Shown here piece after piece: positions 1 through 5,695 of a DNA stretch of 7,460 nt. Position 1 is the first letter of the stretch, and the number at the start of each line of letters is the position of its first letter. A program made the position numbers and the translations under genes. The DNA lies in contig JAISSM010000061.1 of the NCBI GenBank assembly GCA_031273075.1, positions 1 to 7,460 on the forward strand, read 5' to 3'. Below the pieces are notes generated by a model. That model was not told the origin of the DNA and did no database searches. It saw nothing but the letters and a program-made list of their open reading frames with translations. This stretch comes from Rickettsiales bacterium. GTDB lineage: Bacteria > Pseudomonadota > Alphaproteobacteria > Rs-D84.

Positions 1-30
1 CGCATTTTACACATCCGTGTTTTTTTAATG

Positions 31-141
31 CCCACCAATGCGAGCTTGGTGGCAGGAGGTTCAATACAATTTTTAGGAATTGTGCGGCTTATTTGGCTTG
101 CGCCTTATTCGCCGACCCTCCTGCCAAAGCAGGAGATTTTT
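31..141 (+). other. Strongly foldable intergenic segment, possible structured RNA or palindromic element
   Basis: No convincing gene lies here, but the pairing is dense. A 7-bp perfect hairpin pairs 32-38 with 46-52. A 9-bp perfect outer stem pairs 51-59 (GGCAGGAGG) with 117-125 (CCTCCTGCC). It encloses a 6-bp hairpin (66-71 with 78-83, loop of 6) and a second arm (85-88 with 111-114, containing 95-97 with 102-104). An alternative 7-bp hairpin pairs 118-124 with 129-135 and is followed by ATTTTT, so it looks like a plus-strand terminator that cannot coexist with the outer stem. This could be a leader or riboswitch-like RNA, a small RNA, or a dispersed palindromic repeat. I recognise no known RNA family, and the strand is chosen only from the T-tract. 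Confidence 0.35.
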
Positions 142-292
142 GCCCAAACCGGACACCTAAAAAGAGGTATTGACACCTCGGCACGGGCACACGCCCACAC
201 CGCTTTGATTGTATCATAATGCCACGAATAATCCAATATAAAATTCAACCGACGTATATCGCGGTTACGGCCCAAAACAACGAAAATGACGA
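142..292. other. Intergenic stretch without a supported gene
   Basis: This is AT-rich non-coding sequence. Small hairpins are present, GAGGT/ACCTC (164-168 with 175-179) and GGGC/GCCC (185-188 with 193-196), but none has a T-tract. Short open frames cross it on both strands, but they have no ribosome binding site and no recognisable protein pattern. Confidence 0.5.
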
Positions 293-322
293 TTGTTCTT
301 ATTTTATTTGATTCTTTATAAA
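293..322 (+). promoter_or_regulatory. Candidate promoter for the gyrA operon
   Basis: A TTGTTC box at 293-298 lies 16 to 18 bases before overlapping -10-like boxes in TTTATAAA (315-322). Transcription would begin near 328 and leave a leader of about 100 bases before gyrA, containing the hairpins at 328-371. It is the best sigma70-like pair upstream of gyrA, but the -35 match is moderate. A second weak pair (TTGCGG 380-385, TATGCT 403-408, 17-base spacer) would start transcription inside the ribosome binding site, so it is less likely. Confidence 0.35.
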
Positions 323-327
323 AAACA

Positions 328-352
328 AAAACAGCCATAAAGGCCGTTTTTT
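328..352 (+). terminator. Terminator-like hairpin with T6 tail upstream of gyrA
   Basis: AAAACAGCC (328-336) pairs with GGCCGTTTT (342-350) around the loop ATAAA, with one A-C mismatch on the plus strand, and runs into TTTTTT (347-352). Read on the minus strand the mismatch becomes a G-U wobble, so the stem is fully paired there and is also followed by Ts. It may end an upstream transcript, act in both directions, or attenuate gyrA if the candidate promoter at 293-322 is used. Confidence 0.5.
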
Positions 353-371
353 CGCCCGCACACGGGCGAAA
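350..371 (+). promoter_or_regulatory. 9-bp hairpin in the gyrA leader
   Basis: TTTCGCCCG (350-358) pairs perfectly with CGGGCGAAA (363-371) around the loop CACA and is followed by the T-rich ATTATTTTCTT. It shares bases 350-352 with the T-tract of the preceding hairpin, so the two structures partly compete. It could be a second terminator or an antitermination or stability element. No direct evidence of function is visible. Confidence 0.45.
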
Positions 372-413
372 TTATTTTCTTGCGGGGATTTCTGCGATTT
401 TGTATGCTTCGGC

Positions 414-420
414 AAAGGAA
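414..420 (+). promoter_or_regulatory. Ribosome binding site of gyrA
   Basis: AAAGGAA lies 6 bases before the ATG at 427. This decides the start against an in-frame TTG at 400, which would place the Shine-Dalgarno sequence inside the coding region and has none of its own. Confidence 0.75.
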
Positions 421-426
421 ATTCTT

Positions 427-2769
427 ATGTCCGACCTGTTTGATTTTGATAATACGACCAATATAATACCGTCTTCGCCGCTTGAACACGAAATGCAGTC
501 GTCGTTCCTGGACTATGCGATGTCCGTGATAACCGACCGGGCGCTTCCGGACGCAAGGGACGGATGCAAGCCGGTGCACAGACGCATATTGTATGTGATG
601 TCGGACGTCGCGCCGCAGGCGAAACCGACGGTAAAATCCGCGCGCATAGTCGGCGACGTCATGGGTAAGTACCACCCGCACGGGGACTCGTCCATATACG
701 AGGCGATGGTCCGAATGGCCCAGGACTTCTCGATGGGCGAACGCCTTGTGTTCGGCCAGGGCAATTTCGGAAGCCGCGACGGGGACGGCGCCGCCGCCAT
801 GCGGTATACGGAGGCAAAACTTACGAAACTGGCGTCGCTTTTGATGGACGACCTGGACAAGGATACGGTCGATTGGATGCCGAACTTCGACGGAAGTCTG
901 GCGGAACCGCGCGTCTTGCCGGCGAAATTCCCGAACCTTCTCGTGAACGGCGGATCGGGCATAGCGGTCGGAATGGCGACGAACATCCCGACTTATAACA
1001 TCCGCGAAGTGATGAGGGGATTGGTGGCTCTGTTGGACAACCCCGAACTTTCGGATGAAGAGCTTTTTCAAATGATACCGGGGCCGGATTTTCCGACCGG
1101 CGGGATCATGATGGGCCGCGCGGGGGCGCATAAGGCGCACGCGACCGGCCGCGGAAGCGTGATAGTGCGCGCGAAAACGCATTTCGAGGATTTCAAGGAT
1201 CACACCGCGATCATAGTCGACGAGATCCCGTTCGCGATAAACAAGGCGGCGATGGTCGCGAGAATAGCGGAATTGGCGAAGGAAAAAAAGATAGAGGGAA
1301 TAGGAGAGCTTCGGGACGAATCGTCGCGCGAAGGAATGCGCGTCGTGATAGGATTGAAACGCGACGCCATTCCTGACGTCGTGCTGAACCAGCTTTATCA
1401 GTATACGGATATGCAGTCCAGTTTCCCGATCAATATGATGGCGCTTGAAAACGGCCGGCCGGCGTTGTTCAACGTCAAAAAAGTGCTGGAATCGTTCATA
1501 AAATTTAGGCGCGAAATCGTCCGCAAACGCACCATCTTCGAATTGAACAAGTCGCGGGCGAAGGCGCACACGTTGCTTGGCCTGACCGCGGCGGTCGGTA
1601 ATTTGGACGAAGTGATAGAGCTGATAAAATCGTCGGATTCTCCGGATACCGCGAAACAAAAATTGCTTTCGAAGGGCTGGGCGGCGAAGGATATAGAGAA
1701 CTATATAAAACTGATAGAGGACCCGGATTGCCGATATGTGGAATCGGAAGGCCTGCTTTATATGTCCGAAGAACAGGCCAAGGCGATTTTGGAATTGCAG
1801 CTGCACAAATTGACCGGATTGGAAAGGGAGAAAATACATAAAGACCTGGTGGGATTGGGCGGCGAAATAAAACGGCTTCTTGAAATTTTGGGAAGCCAGA
1901 ACAAAATCACGGAAATCATCCGCTCGGAATCCATGGAAATCATCGAGAACTTCGGACGCGACCGCATGACCGAAATATCGGACGCCGAATTCGACATGGA
2001 CATGGAAGACCTTATCGCGGAAGAGGACATGGTGATCACGATAACGAACACCGGATATATAAAGCGCGTGGCGCTGGACACATACAGGGCGCAAAAACGC
2101 GGCGGCAAAGGGCGGAACGCCATGACCACGAAGGACGAGGATTATGTCGCGGACGTGTTCATAGCGAACACGCATACGCCGCTGATGTTCTTCTCGTCTA
2201 CGGGCATGTGCTATCGCCTTAAAACGTACAGGCTTCCGGAGGGCGGCGCAACGGCGAAAGGCAGACCGATGATAAATATTCTTCCGCTCTCGGAGGGTGA
2301 ATCTATCACGACGATATTGCCGGTCGCGGACTCTCAAAGCGAAAACTATCTCATGTTCGTAACCAAGAACGGAAACGTCCGGCGCAACAAAATATCGGAC
2401 TTTGAATCGATTCGCGCGAACGGGAAAATAGCGATGAAGCTTGACGACGGAGATTCCCTTATATCCGTGAAAATCGTGAACGGGGAACAGGACGTTTTGC
2501 TTTCGACACACCGCGGCAAAGTGATACGCTTCGCGGTGAATGAAATACGGGTGTTCGCTGGCCGGTCGTCGGACGGCGTCCGCGGAATATCCCTGGCCAA
2601 AGACGACAGGGTGATAGACATGGCGGTCTTGGACAGGGGCGAAACCGACATGGAAATAAAATCCGCGTATATGAAACTGTCGCGTGCGAAACGGCGCGCC
2701 GAAACGGGGGTGGAGGAAGAACCCTCGGAGGATGAGGTGCAAACGACCGTCGTCGTGTCCGAAGACTAA
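427..2769 (+). CDS. gyrA: DNA gyrase subunit A, main part (breakage-reunion domain plus four CTD blades)
   Basis: GyrA cuts and rejoins DNA in the GyrA2GyrB2 complex, which introduces negative supercoils using ATP. The 780 residues show the N-terminal winged-helix/tower region with the quinolone-binding segment around [10 protein letters not shown] (Ser88 and Glu92 correspond to E. coli Ser83 and Asp87). The catalytic tyrosine is Tyr127 in RYTEAKL. A coiled-coil region lies around 355-510. The GyrA box QKRGGKG (556-562) marks this as gyrase rather than ParC. Four pinwheel blades follow (about 533-735), then a charged spacer (about 740-780) ending at TAA. Typical GyrA has six blades in one chain; blades five and six are encoded in the same frame right after the stop. 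Ser88 is the quinolone-sensitive residue of the family. Identity is certain; whether the stop is real, read through or an error is not known. Confidence 0.96.
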   Translation: MSDLFDFDNTTNIIPSSPLEHEMQSSFLDYAMSVITDRALPDARDGCKPVHRRILYVMSDVAPQAKPTVKSARIVGDVMGKYHPHGDSSIYEAMVRMAQDFSMGERLVFGQGNFGSRDGDGAAAMRYTEAKLTKLASLLMDDLDKDTVDWMPNFDGSLAEPRVLPAKFPNLLVNGGSGIAVGMATNIPTYNIREVMRGLVALLDNPELSDEELFQMIPGPDFPTGGIMMGRAGAHKAHATGRGSVIVRAKTHFEDFKDHTAIIVDEIPFAINKAAMVARIAELAKEKKIEGIGELRDESSREGMRVVIGLKRDAIPDVVLNQLYQYTDMQSSFPINMMALENGRPALFNVKKVLESFIKFRREIVRKRTIFELNKSRAKAHTLLGLTAAVGNLDEVIELIKSSDSPDTAKQKLLSKGWAAKDIENYIKLIEDPDCRYVESEGLLYMSEEQAKAILELQLHKLTGLEREKIHKDLVGLGGEIKRLLEILGSQNKITEIIRSESMEIIENFGRDRMTEISDAEFDMDMEDLIAEEDMVITITNTGYIKRVALDTYRAQKRGGKGRNAMTTKDEDYVADVFIANTHTPLMFFSSTGMCYRLKTYRLPEGGATAKGRPMINILPLSEGESITTILPVADSQSENYLMFVTKNGNVRRNKISDFESIRANGKIAMKLDDGDSLISVKIVNGEQDVLLSTHRGKVIRFAVNEIRVFAGRSSDGVRGISLAKDDRVIDMAVLDRGETDMEIKSAYMKLSRAKRRAETGVEEEPSEDEVQTTVVVSED
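2767..2769 (+). other. In-frame TAA interrupting gyrA
   Basis: The frame continues without any shift: GAC-TAA-TAT-GCC-AAA-ATG-AAG. The residues after the stop (YAKMKSAEQFILTV) are what alphaproteobacterial GyrA proteins usually carry at this point, so one sense codon seems to have been replaced by TAA. Read through, the product would be about 895 residues, a normal alphaproteobacterial GyrA length. TAA is used as an ordinary stop elsewhere in the window (3112-3114, 3926-3928), so codon reassignment is not supported. Confidence 0.9.
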
Positions 2770-2778
2770 TATGCCAAA

Positions 2779-3114
2779 ATGAAGTCGGCGGAACAGTTCA
2801 TCCTTACGGTGTCGGAAAACGGATTCGGAAAACGCACTTCGTCTTACGAGTATAGGGCGACGCACCGCGGCGGAAACGGATTCACGGGCATAAAGCTTGG
2901 CGGAAAGAATACGGCGGTGATCTCGTCATTTCCGGTGAAAAACGGAATGGACTTGCTGCTTGTGACGGACGGCGGAAAAATCATAAGAACGCCGGTGAAC
3001 GATATAAGGATTGCCGGGCGCTCTACGACGGGCGTGACATTGTTCAGAACCGCGGACGACGAAAAAGTCATAAGCGCGACGATGATAGAACACGAAGACG
3101 AACCGGATTTATAA
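2779..3114 (+). CDS. gyrA: DNA gyrase subunit A, C-terminal fragment (blades five and six)
   Basis: The 111 residues continue gyrA in the same frame. They contain two beta-pinwheel blades, AEQFILTVSENGFGKRTSSYEYR (split here as AEQFILTV and GFGKRTSSYEYR, residues 4-26) and LLLVTDGGKIIRTPVNDIRI (residues 54-73), then GVTLFRTADDEKV and an acidic tail EHEDEPDL. In intact GyrA these blades complete the DNA-wrapping ring and the acidic tail modulates wrapping. The ATG at 2779 is the first in-frame start after the stop, 9 bases downstream, and has no good Shine-Dalgarno sequence, so expression would rely on reinitiation or readthrough. The sequence is undegraded, which argues against an old pseudogene. 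The stop TAA overlaps the next ATG by one base (TAATG). Confidence 0.85.
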   Translation: MKSAEQFILTVSENGFGKRTSSYEYRATHRGGNGFTGIKLGGKNTAVISSFPVKNGMDLLLVTDGGKIIRTPVNDIRIAGRSTTGVTLFRTADDEKVISATMIEHEDEPDL

Positions 3115-3356
3115 TGAACGAAATAAAAATCGGCGAAATTTATAGACACTATAAGGACCCGACGCATATATATAAGGTCGTGGCGTTGGCGAAACATTCC
3201 GAAACGATGGAAGACATGGTCGTGTATAGCGCGATGTATGACGGTGCGGCGGCAAAAACTTGGGCGCGTCCGATGTCCATGTGGTTCGAAACGGTAAAAG
3301 TGCCGGACGGAACCAAAGTCCCGCGGTTTGAATTGGCGGAGGGGAAAAATGGCTGA
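3114..3356 (+). CDS. DUF1653 domain protein
   Basis: An 80-residue soluble protein matching the DUF1653 pattern over nearly its whole length: GEIYRHYK (7-14), the centre around HSETMEDMVVYSAMY (28-42), WARPMSMWFETV (50-61) and VPRFELAE near the end. The family is widespread, usually a stand-alone small domain, and its biochemical role is not established. The ATG shares its first base with the gyrA C-terminal stop (TAATG), and no separate Shine-Dalgarno sequence is evident, so translation is probably coupled to gyrA. The end overlaps the next gene by 8 bases. Position in the operon gives no clear hint of function. Confidence 0.88.
   Translation: MNEIKIGEIYRHYKDPTHIYKVVALAKHSETMEDMVVYSAMYDGAAAKTWARPMSMWFETVKVPDGTKVPRFELAEGKNG
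3338..3344 (+). promoter_or_regulatory. Ribosome binding site of the MerR-like gene
   Basis: GGAGGGG lies 4 bases before the ATG at 3349, within the end of the DUF1653 gene. It decides the start against an in-frame TTG at 3328. Confidence 0.75.
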
Positions 3357-3684
3357 ATATTTTATGCCCATATCGGAATTGTCGAAAAAATTGGACATCC
3401 CGGCGCATACGTTGCGCTTTTGGGAAAAGGAGTTCCCGACCTTGATCGCGCCGACGACGGGCGCAGGCGGAAGGCGCTATTACAAACAAGAGACGGTGGA
3501 TAATATATTCGCGCTGAAAAAATACCTTTACGCGGAGGGATACACGATAGACGGGGTGAAGAAATTGATATCGACCGGAAGGTTTCAGGCGTCGAAGAAC
3601 GCGGCGGACGATTCCGGCGCGATCACGGAGGCCTTGGAATTACTGTCGGAAGCCAAGGTCATATTATCGAATAAAATATCTTGA
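3349..3684 (+). CDS. MerR-family transcriptional regulator
   Basis: A 111-residue protein with an N-terminal MerR DNA-binding domain. The helix-turn-helix is about 8-27 (PISELSKKLDIPAHTLRFWE), then the wing GGRRYY (40-45), then helices with YLYAEGYTIDGVKKLI (59-74). This resembles the short MerR-like regulators often found in alphaproteobacteria (for example beside ihfA), which lack the metal-binding cysteines of MerR and CueR; no cysteine is present here. The C-terminal 35 residues are short and variable and probably give a dimerisation helix. The gene overlaps DUF1653 by 8 bases (ATGGCTGA) and is the last of the gyrA operon. Target and effector cannot be read from the sequence. No plus-strand terminator follows before the next promoter, so readthrough into the small membrane gene is likely. 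Confidence 0.9.
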   Translation: MAEYFMPISELSKKLDIPAHTLRFWEKEFPTLIAPTTGAGGRRYYKQETVDNIFALKKYLYAEGYTIDGVKKLISTGRFQASKNAADDSGAITEALELLSEAKVILSNKIS

Positions 3685-3708
3685 TTCTTGGCCGGCAACA
3701 ACTATAAT
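3681..3708 (+). promoter_or_regulatory. Promoter of the small membrane protein gene
   Basis: TTGATT (3681-3686), a 16-base spacer and a perfect TATAAT (3703-3708) predict a start near 3715 and a leader of about 28 bases. The -35 box overlaps the stop codon of the MerR-like gene. Confidence 0.7.
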
Positions 3709-3730
3709 ATGACACGGAACAAAAAAACAA

Positions 3731-3735
3731 AGGAG
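3731..3735 (+). promoter_or_regulatory. Ribosome binding site of the small membrane protein
   Basis: AGGAG lies 7 bases before the ATG at 3743; the extended match is AAAGGAG. Confidence 0.75.
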
Positions 3736-3742
3736 AAACATA

Positions 3743-3928
3743 ATGAATCTTATAAACAAAATAAGCCTTCCGATCGCCGTGTTCGGCGCGATAGTCGTCG
3801 GCCTTGCGGGAATCGGAATCGATCTGGCGGGCGAACTTAACATCGGCACACAGATCATCCAGATCGCGCAACTGGTGATAGGCGCGGCGGGCGTGGTCGT
3901 GGCGTTCGGCCTGATCACGAACAAATAA
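3743..3928 (+). CDS. Small two-helix membrane protein, function unknown
   Basis: A 61-residue hydrophobic protein with two predicted membrane helices: about 8-28 (rich in Val, Ile, Gly and Ala) and about 38-58, joined by a short loop containing Asp27, Glu31 and the polar NIGTQ. The N-terminus MNLINKIS and the C-terminal TNK are the only other polar ends. Pattern and length loosely recall DUF378-type small membrane proteins, but I do not claim the family. A good promoter, a strong ribosome binding site and a compact terminator make this a free-standing, probably well-expressed gene. A role as a holin-like or membrane-stress peptide is possible but has no direct support. Confidence 0.75.
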   Translation: MNLINKISLPIAVFGAIVVGLAGIGIDLAGELNIGTQIIQIAQLVIGAAGVVVAFGLITNK

Positions 3929-3929
3929 T

Positions 3930-3954
3930 AAAAATCCCCCGAAAGGGGGTTTTT
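3930..3954 (+). terminator. Rho-independent terminator of the small membrane protein gene
   Basis: CCCCC (3936-3940), a GAAA tetraloop and GGGGG (3945-3949) are followed by TTTTT (3950-3954) and preceded by AAAAA. It begins one base after the stop codon's flanking T and may work in both directions. Confidence 0.9.
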
Positions 3955-3958
3955 ATAA

Positions 3959-4051
3959 TTAGCAGATAGCAAAGAGCAATTAGCAAATAATGTTAATTAC
4001 GCGGCGCGAGGCGCCGCGACAATGATTGTTGCCTGCTACCTGCTAATTGCT
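3959..4051. repeat. Large nested palindrome with TTAGCA-type arms
   Basis: AGCAATTAGCA (3975-3985) is an exact inverted copy of TGCTAATTGCT (4041-4051). TTAGCAGATAGCA (3959-3971) matches the inverse of TGCTACCTGCTAA (4034-4046) with one mismatch. Each arm also contains tandem TAGCA-like units. At the centre is a perfect 8-bp GC-only hairpin, CGCGGCGC/GCGCCGCG, with a GAG loop (4000-4018). No open frame crosses it. It looks like a dispersed intergenic palindromic (REP-like) element between convergent genes. Confidence 0.7.
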
Positions 4052-4055
4052 AACT

Positions 4056-4083
4056 AAATCCCCTTGCATTAGCAAGGGGATTT
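4056..4083 (-). terminator. 12-bp hairpin between convergent genes, probable terminator of the lipoprotein gene
   Basis: AAATCCCCTTGC (4056-4067) pairs perfectly with GCAAGGGGATTT (4072-4083) around the loop ATTA. On the minus strand it lies about 43 bases after the lipoprotein stop. The stem ends in ATTT on both strands, so the T-tract is short; it could act in both directions. Confidence 0.6.
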
Positions 4084-4125
4084 TCACGCGCGGAGCGTCT
4101 TAACCGACATACTAACGATTACATC

Positions 4126-5196
4126 CTATATCATTCTCCCATTCTGAACCTGAACAACGTTCTGCCTGATACCGTTCTGGATGCCAAGCATAGCGACATA
4201 TTCGCGGACAGCGCGACGTTCGCGAACGCGAAGCTTTTTCGGATTCACCGCCTGCTTTAAGTGCTGACCGCTTGCGCCAACCGACGCAAGCTGCACTTTC
4301 CCCTGCGCAGATCGCTTGACTTGGGTCAAATTCAATCCCGGTAGTACATTGACCGCAAAATCAAAAAACACGTTAGCATAATACCATTCGTCGAGACTGT
4401 GTTGAATTTTAAGAATAACCTTATTTTTTCCGACAACCTCATAGTCATAATAGTTTGTCTGGTCGGTTGCCGTTTGGATTATCCATATCTCTTGAAGCCT
4501 GCCTTCCATTTTTGCGTAACCCGCATCATCCACGTAGTTATCCCATTCATAATTTATACCGGCAGCCGTAATAGCGGCCGCCGCATCATCCGTCAACTTT
4601 TGGTAAATTTGGATTTGTTTCCCTGTGGCAACACCGGAACCGTTTCTTTCCGTAATATACCCGCGCGGCGTTTGCTGATGCCCGCCAACTTCACAACCAT
4701 AATCGGCGCATGTCAGATAGTGCTCCGCCGGTTTCGGGCAGATATGCACCTTGCAGTTATCGCCGGGCCTTTTAACCGATTGCCCGTTGAACTTGACGTA
4801 ACAACCTCCATCATCGCCCTCATAGCGTTCCGTGCCGGCCACATGTTCGCCGCTTGCTTTCGCGATAGAATTGCAAGTGCAATCATCGGTCTTGTTGCCG
4901 TCGTTGTTCTTGCAGCACTCCTCACCCTCCCAATGATCGGACCCGTTCGAACATTCGCACTTTTTCGGATCGGTCTTCCCGCCGCCGTTATTCTTCGGCT
5001 CTTGCGGACATCCGGTCAGTCCCAAAGGCGACACGGCCAGTCCTCCACTGACTACGGTCATTCCCGCGACCTTGCCGATCGTCTTAAAAACGGGCCCCAC
5101 GACCGCGCCGATATAGTCGACCGCAGAGGCAAAGTTCAGGTCACGCACTCGCGCCCCGTCCAGCCTCATCAAGGTTTTATAATGTTTCCTATTCAT
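4126..5196 (-). CDS. Predicted cysteine-rich lipoprotein, function unknown
   Basis: A 356-residue protein that I do not recognise. A basic N-terminus is followed by a hydrophobic stretch (about 43-62) ending in the lipobox LTGC, so Cys63 would be the lipidated residue and the mature protein about 294 residues, exposed on a membrane. The pre-lipobox segment is unusually long (62 residues), so a later internal start or a membrane-anchored N-terminus is possible. Residues 63-170 hold 12 cysteines in a Gly/Asn/Lys-rich region (C80, C82, C94, C95, C106, C108, C132, C147, C153, C163, C168 besides C63), suggesting disulfides. Residues 190-290 look like a mixed alpha/beta domain without cysteines. 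The C-terminus is basic (KKLRVRERRAVREY at 320-333). The start at 5196 is chosen for its Shine-Dalgarno sequence and promoter; the frame stays open to 5403 only through palindromic DNA. Confidence 0.8.
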   Translation of the reverse strand: MNRKHYKTLMRLDGARVRDLNFASAVDYIGAVVGPVFKTIGKVAGMTVVSGGLAVSPLGLTGCPQEPKNNGGGKTDPKKCECSNGSDHWEGEECCKNNDGNKTDDCTCNSIAKASGEHVAGTERYEGDDGGCYVKFNGQSVKRPGDNCKVHICPKPAEHYLTCADYGCEVGGHQQTPRGYITERNGSGVATGKQIQIYQKLTDDAAAAITAAGINYEWDNYVDDAGYAKMEGRLQEIWIIQTATDQTNYYDYEVVGKNKVILKIQHSLDEWYYANVFFDFAVNVLPGLNLTQVKRSAQGKVQLASVGASGQHLKQAVNPKKLRVRERRAVREYVAMLGIQNGIRQNVVQVQNGRMI

Positions 5197-5204
5197 GGTT
5201 CTTT

Positions 5205-5209
5205 TCCTT
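5205..5209 (-). promoter_or_regulatory. Ribosome binding site of the lipoprotein gene
   Basis: On the minus strand AAGGA lies 8 bases before the ATG at 5196, supporting that start. Confidence 0.7.
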
Positions 5210-5221
5210 TTTATTAAAGTT

Positions 5222-5250
5222 AGTCTATTATCCGAACTCCGCTTTGTCAA
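5222..5250 (-). promoter_or_regulatory. Promoter of the lipoprotein gene
   Basis: Read on the minus strand, a perfect TTGACA (5250-5245), a 17-base spacer and TAGACT (5227-5222, four of six consensus bases) predict transcription from about 5215 and a leader of about 20 bases. This placement excludes the longer open frame reaching 5403. Confidence 0.7.
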
Positions 5251-5288
5251 GTTTTGTCCAGACGGCCCACTCTCTCTCACTTCCATCC

Positions 5289-5316
5289 CGTTTGCAGGAA
5301 CATGCCCCTGCAAACG
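5289..5316. repeat. 10-bp inverted repeat
   Basis: CGTTTGCAGG (5289-5298) pairs perfectly with CCTGCAAACG (5307-5316) around an 8-base loop. It lies upstream of the lipoprotein promoter and has no T-tract. It may be the edge of the palindrome array that follows. Confidence 0.6.
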
Positions 5317-5332
5317 AAAACTCTTTTGTGTG

Positions 5333-5427
5333 CCCCCCTCCTTGAGGGGGGGGCTGTCCGCCCTAGGCGGACTGGGGGGAGCTCCCCCTCGGTTGCTCCG
5401 CAACCACTCCCCCTCAAGGAGGGGGAG
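5333..5427. repeat. Compound palindromic element (17-bp inverted repeat enclosing three hairpins)
   Basis: CCCCCTCCTTGAGGGGG (5334-5350) has an exact inverted copy at 5409-5425. Between them lie GTCCGCC/GGCGGAC with a CTA loop (5356-5372), the 14-base palindrome GGGGGAGCTCCCCC around 5375-5388, and GGTTGC/GCAACC with a TCC loop (5391-5405). Translated, such elements give Pro/Leu/Lys/Glu/Gly-rich frames like SPPLKEGG, which are artefacts. It looks like a mobile or dispersed intergenic element of the REP/MITE type. No transposase is present in the window. Confidence 0.75.
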
Positions 5428-5487
5428 ACAATCTTCCCCGCCCTATAAACCCAGCGAGTTGGGAAGGACAAGGGCGGGAAACTCTGG

Positions 5488-5671
5488 GGCGAACCTTCGG
5501 TTCGCCAATTAGTCTAGGCGCCTGCCCCTGGAACAGGGGCGGGAAAGAGTTGGCTTGGCGGCTTTGCCGCCTTAGCAACTCTTGGGTGGGGTTAATTATT
5601 AACCCCTACCAAGAAAATCTAACTCGCTTCGCTCGTAAGATTTTCTATCCTTCCCCTATTCTAGGGGAAGG
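5488..5671. repeat. Array of six consecutive perfect hairpins, five with 3-base loops
   Basis: In order: GGCGAACC/GGTTCGCC, loop TTC (5488-5506); GCCCCTG/CAGGGGC, loop GAA (5524-5540); AAGAGTTG/CAACTCTT (5545-5583) enclosing GGCGGC/GCCGCC, loop TTT (5557-5571); GGGGTTAA/TTAACCCC, loop TTA (5588-5606); AGAAAATCT/AGATTTTCT (5612-5646) with a larger inner part; and CCTTCCCCTA/TAGGGGAAGG, loop TTC (5649-5671). The stems differ in sequence, so these are not copies of one unit. The array fills the space downstream of the large cysteine-rich gene and may also stop its transcription, though no hairpin has a strong minus-strand T-tract. Confidence 0.75.
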
Positions 5672-5695
5672 GGCTTTCTTCATTTTTCATTGTTG

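Noticed and set aside
58..67. GGTTCAATAC as a tRNA T-arm
   Set aside because: The flanking bases do not form the T-stem and no acceptor, D or anticodon arms are found.
170..175. Perfect TTGACA as a promoter
   Set aside because: No -10-like hexamer occurs 15-19 bases downstream; the motif falls in a small hairpin.
28..338. Short frames upstream of gyrA on both strands (28-219 plus, 105-338 minus)
   Set aside because: No Shine-Dalgarno sequence, no family pattern, and they run through palindromic DNA.
400..426. Nine-residue N-terminal extension of GyrA from TTG at 400
   Set aside because: The strong AAAGGAA site sits 6 bases before ATG 427, and the extension has no ribosome binding site of its own.
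2767..2769. TAA reassigned to an amino acid in this genome
   Set aside because: TAA ends other genes here at expected places (3112, 3926 and the minus-strand stop at 5698), so a general code change is not supported.
316..2865. 849-residue open frame on the minus strand opposite gyrA
   Set aside because: It lies antisense to a certain gyrA, is rich in Arg/His/Phe with no recognisable domain, and has no ribosome binding site. It is a shadow of codon bias.
4399..5217. 272-residue plus-strand frame opposite the lipoprotein
   Set aside because: It is antisense to a gene with a promoter, ribosome binding site and lipobox, and shows no family pattern. The plus-strand frames at 5690-7050 opposite the cysteine-rich gene are rejected for the same reason.
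5197..5403. 69-residue upstream extension of the lipoprotein
   Set aside because: It is encoded by palindromic DNA, would cover the TTGACA/TAGACT promoter, and lacks a signal sequence.
5289..5671. CRISPR array
   Set aside because: The hairpins have different stems and there is no regular repeat-spacer pattern.
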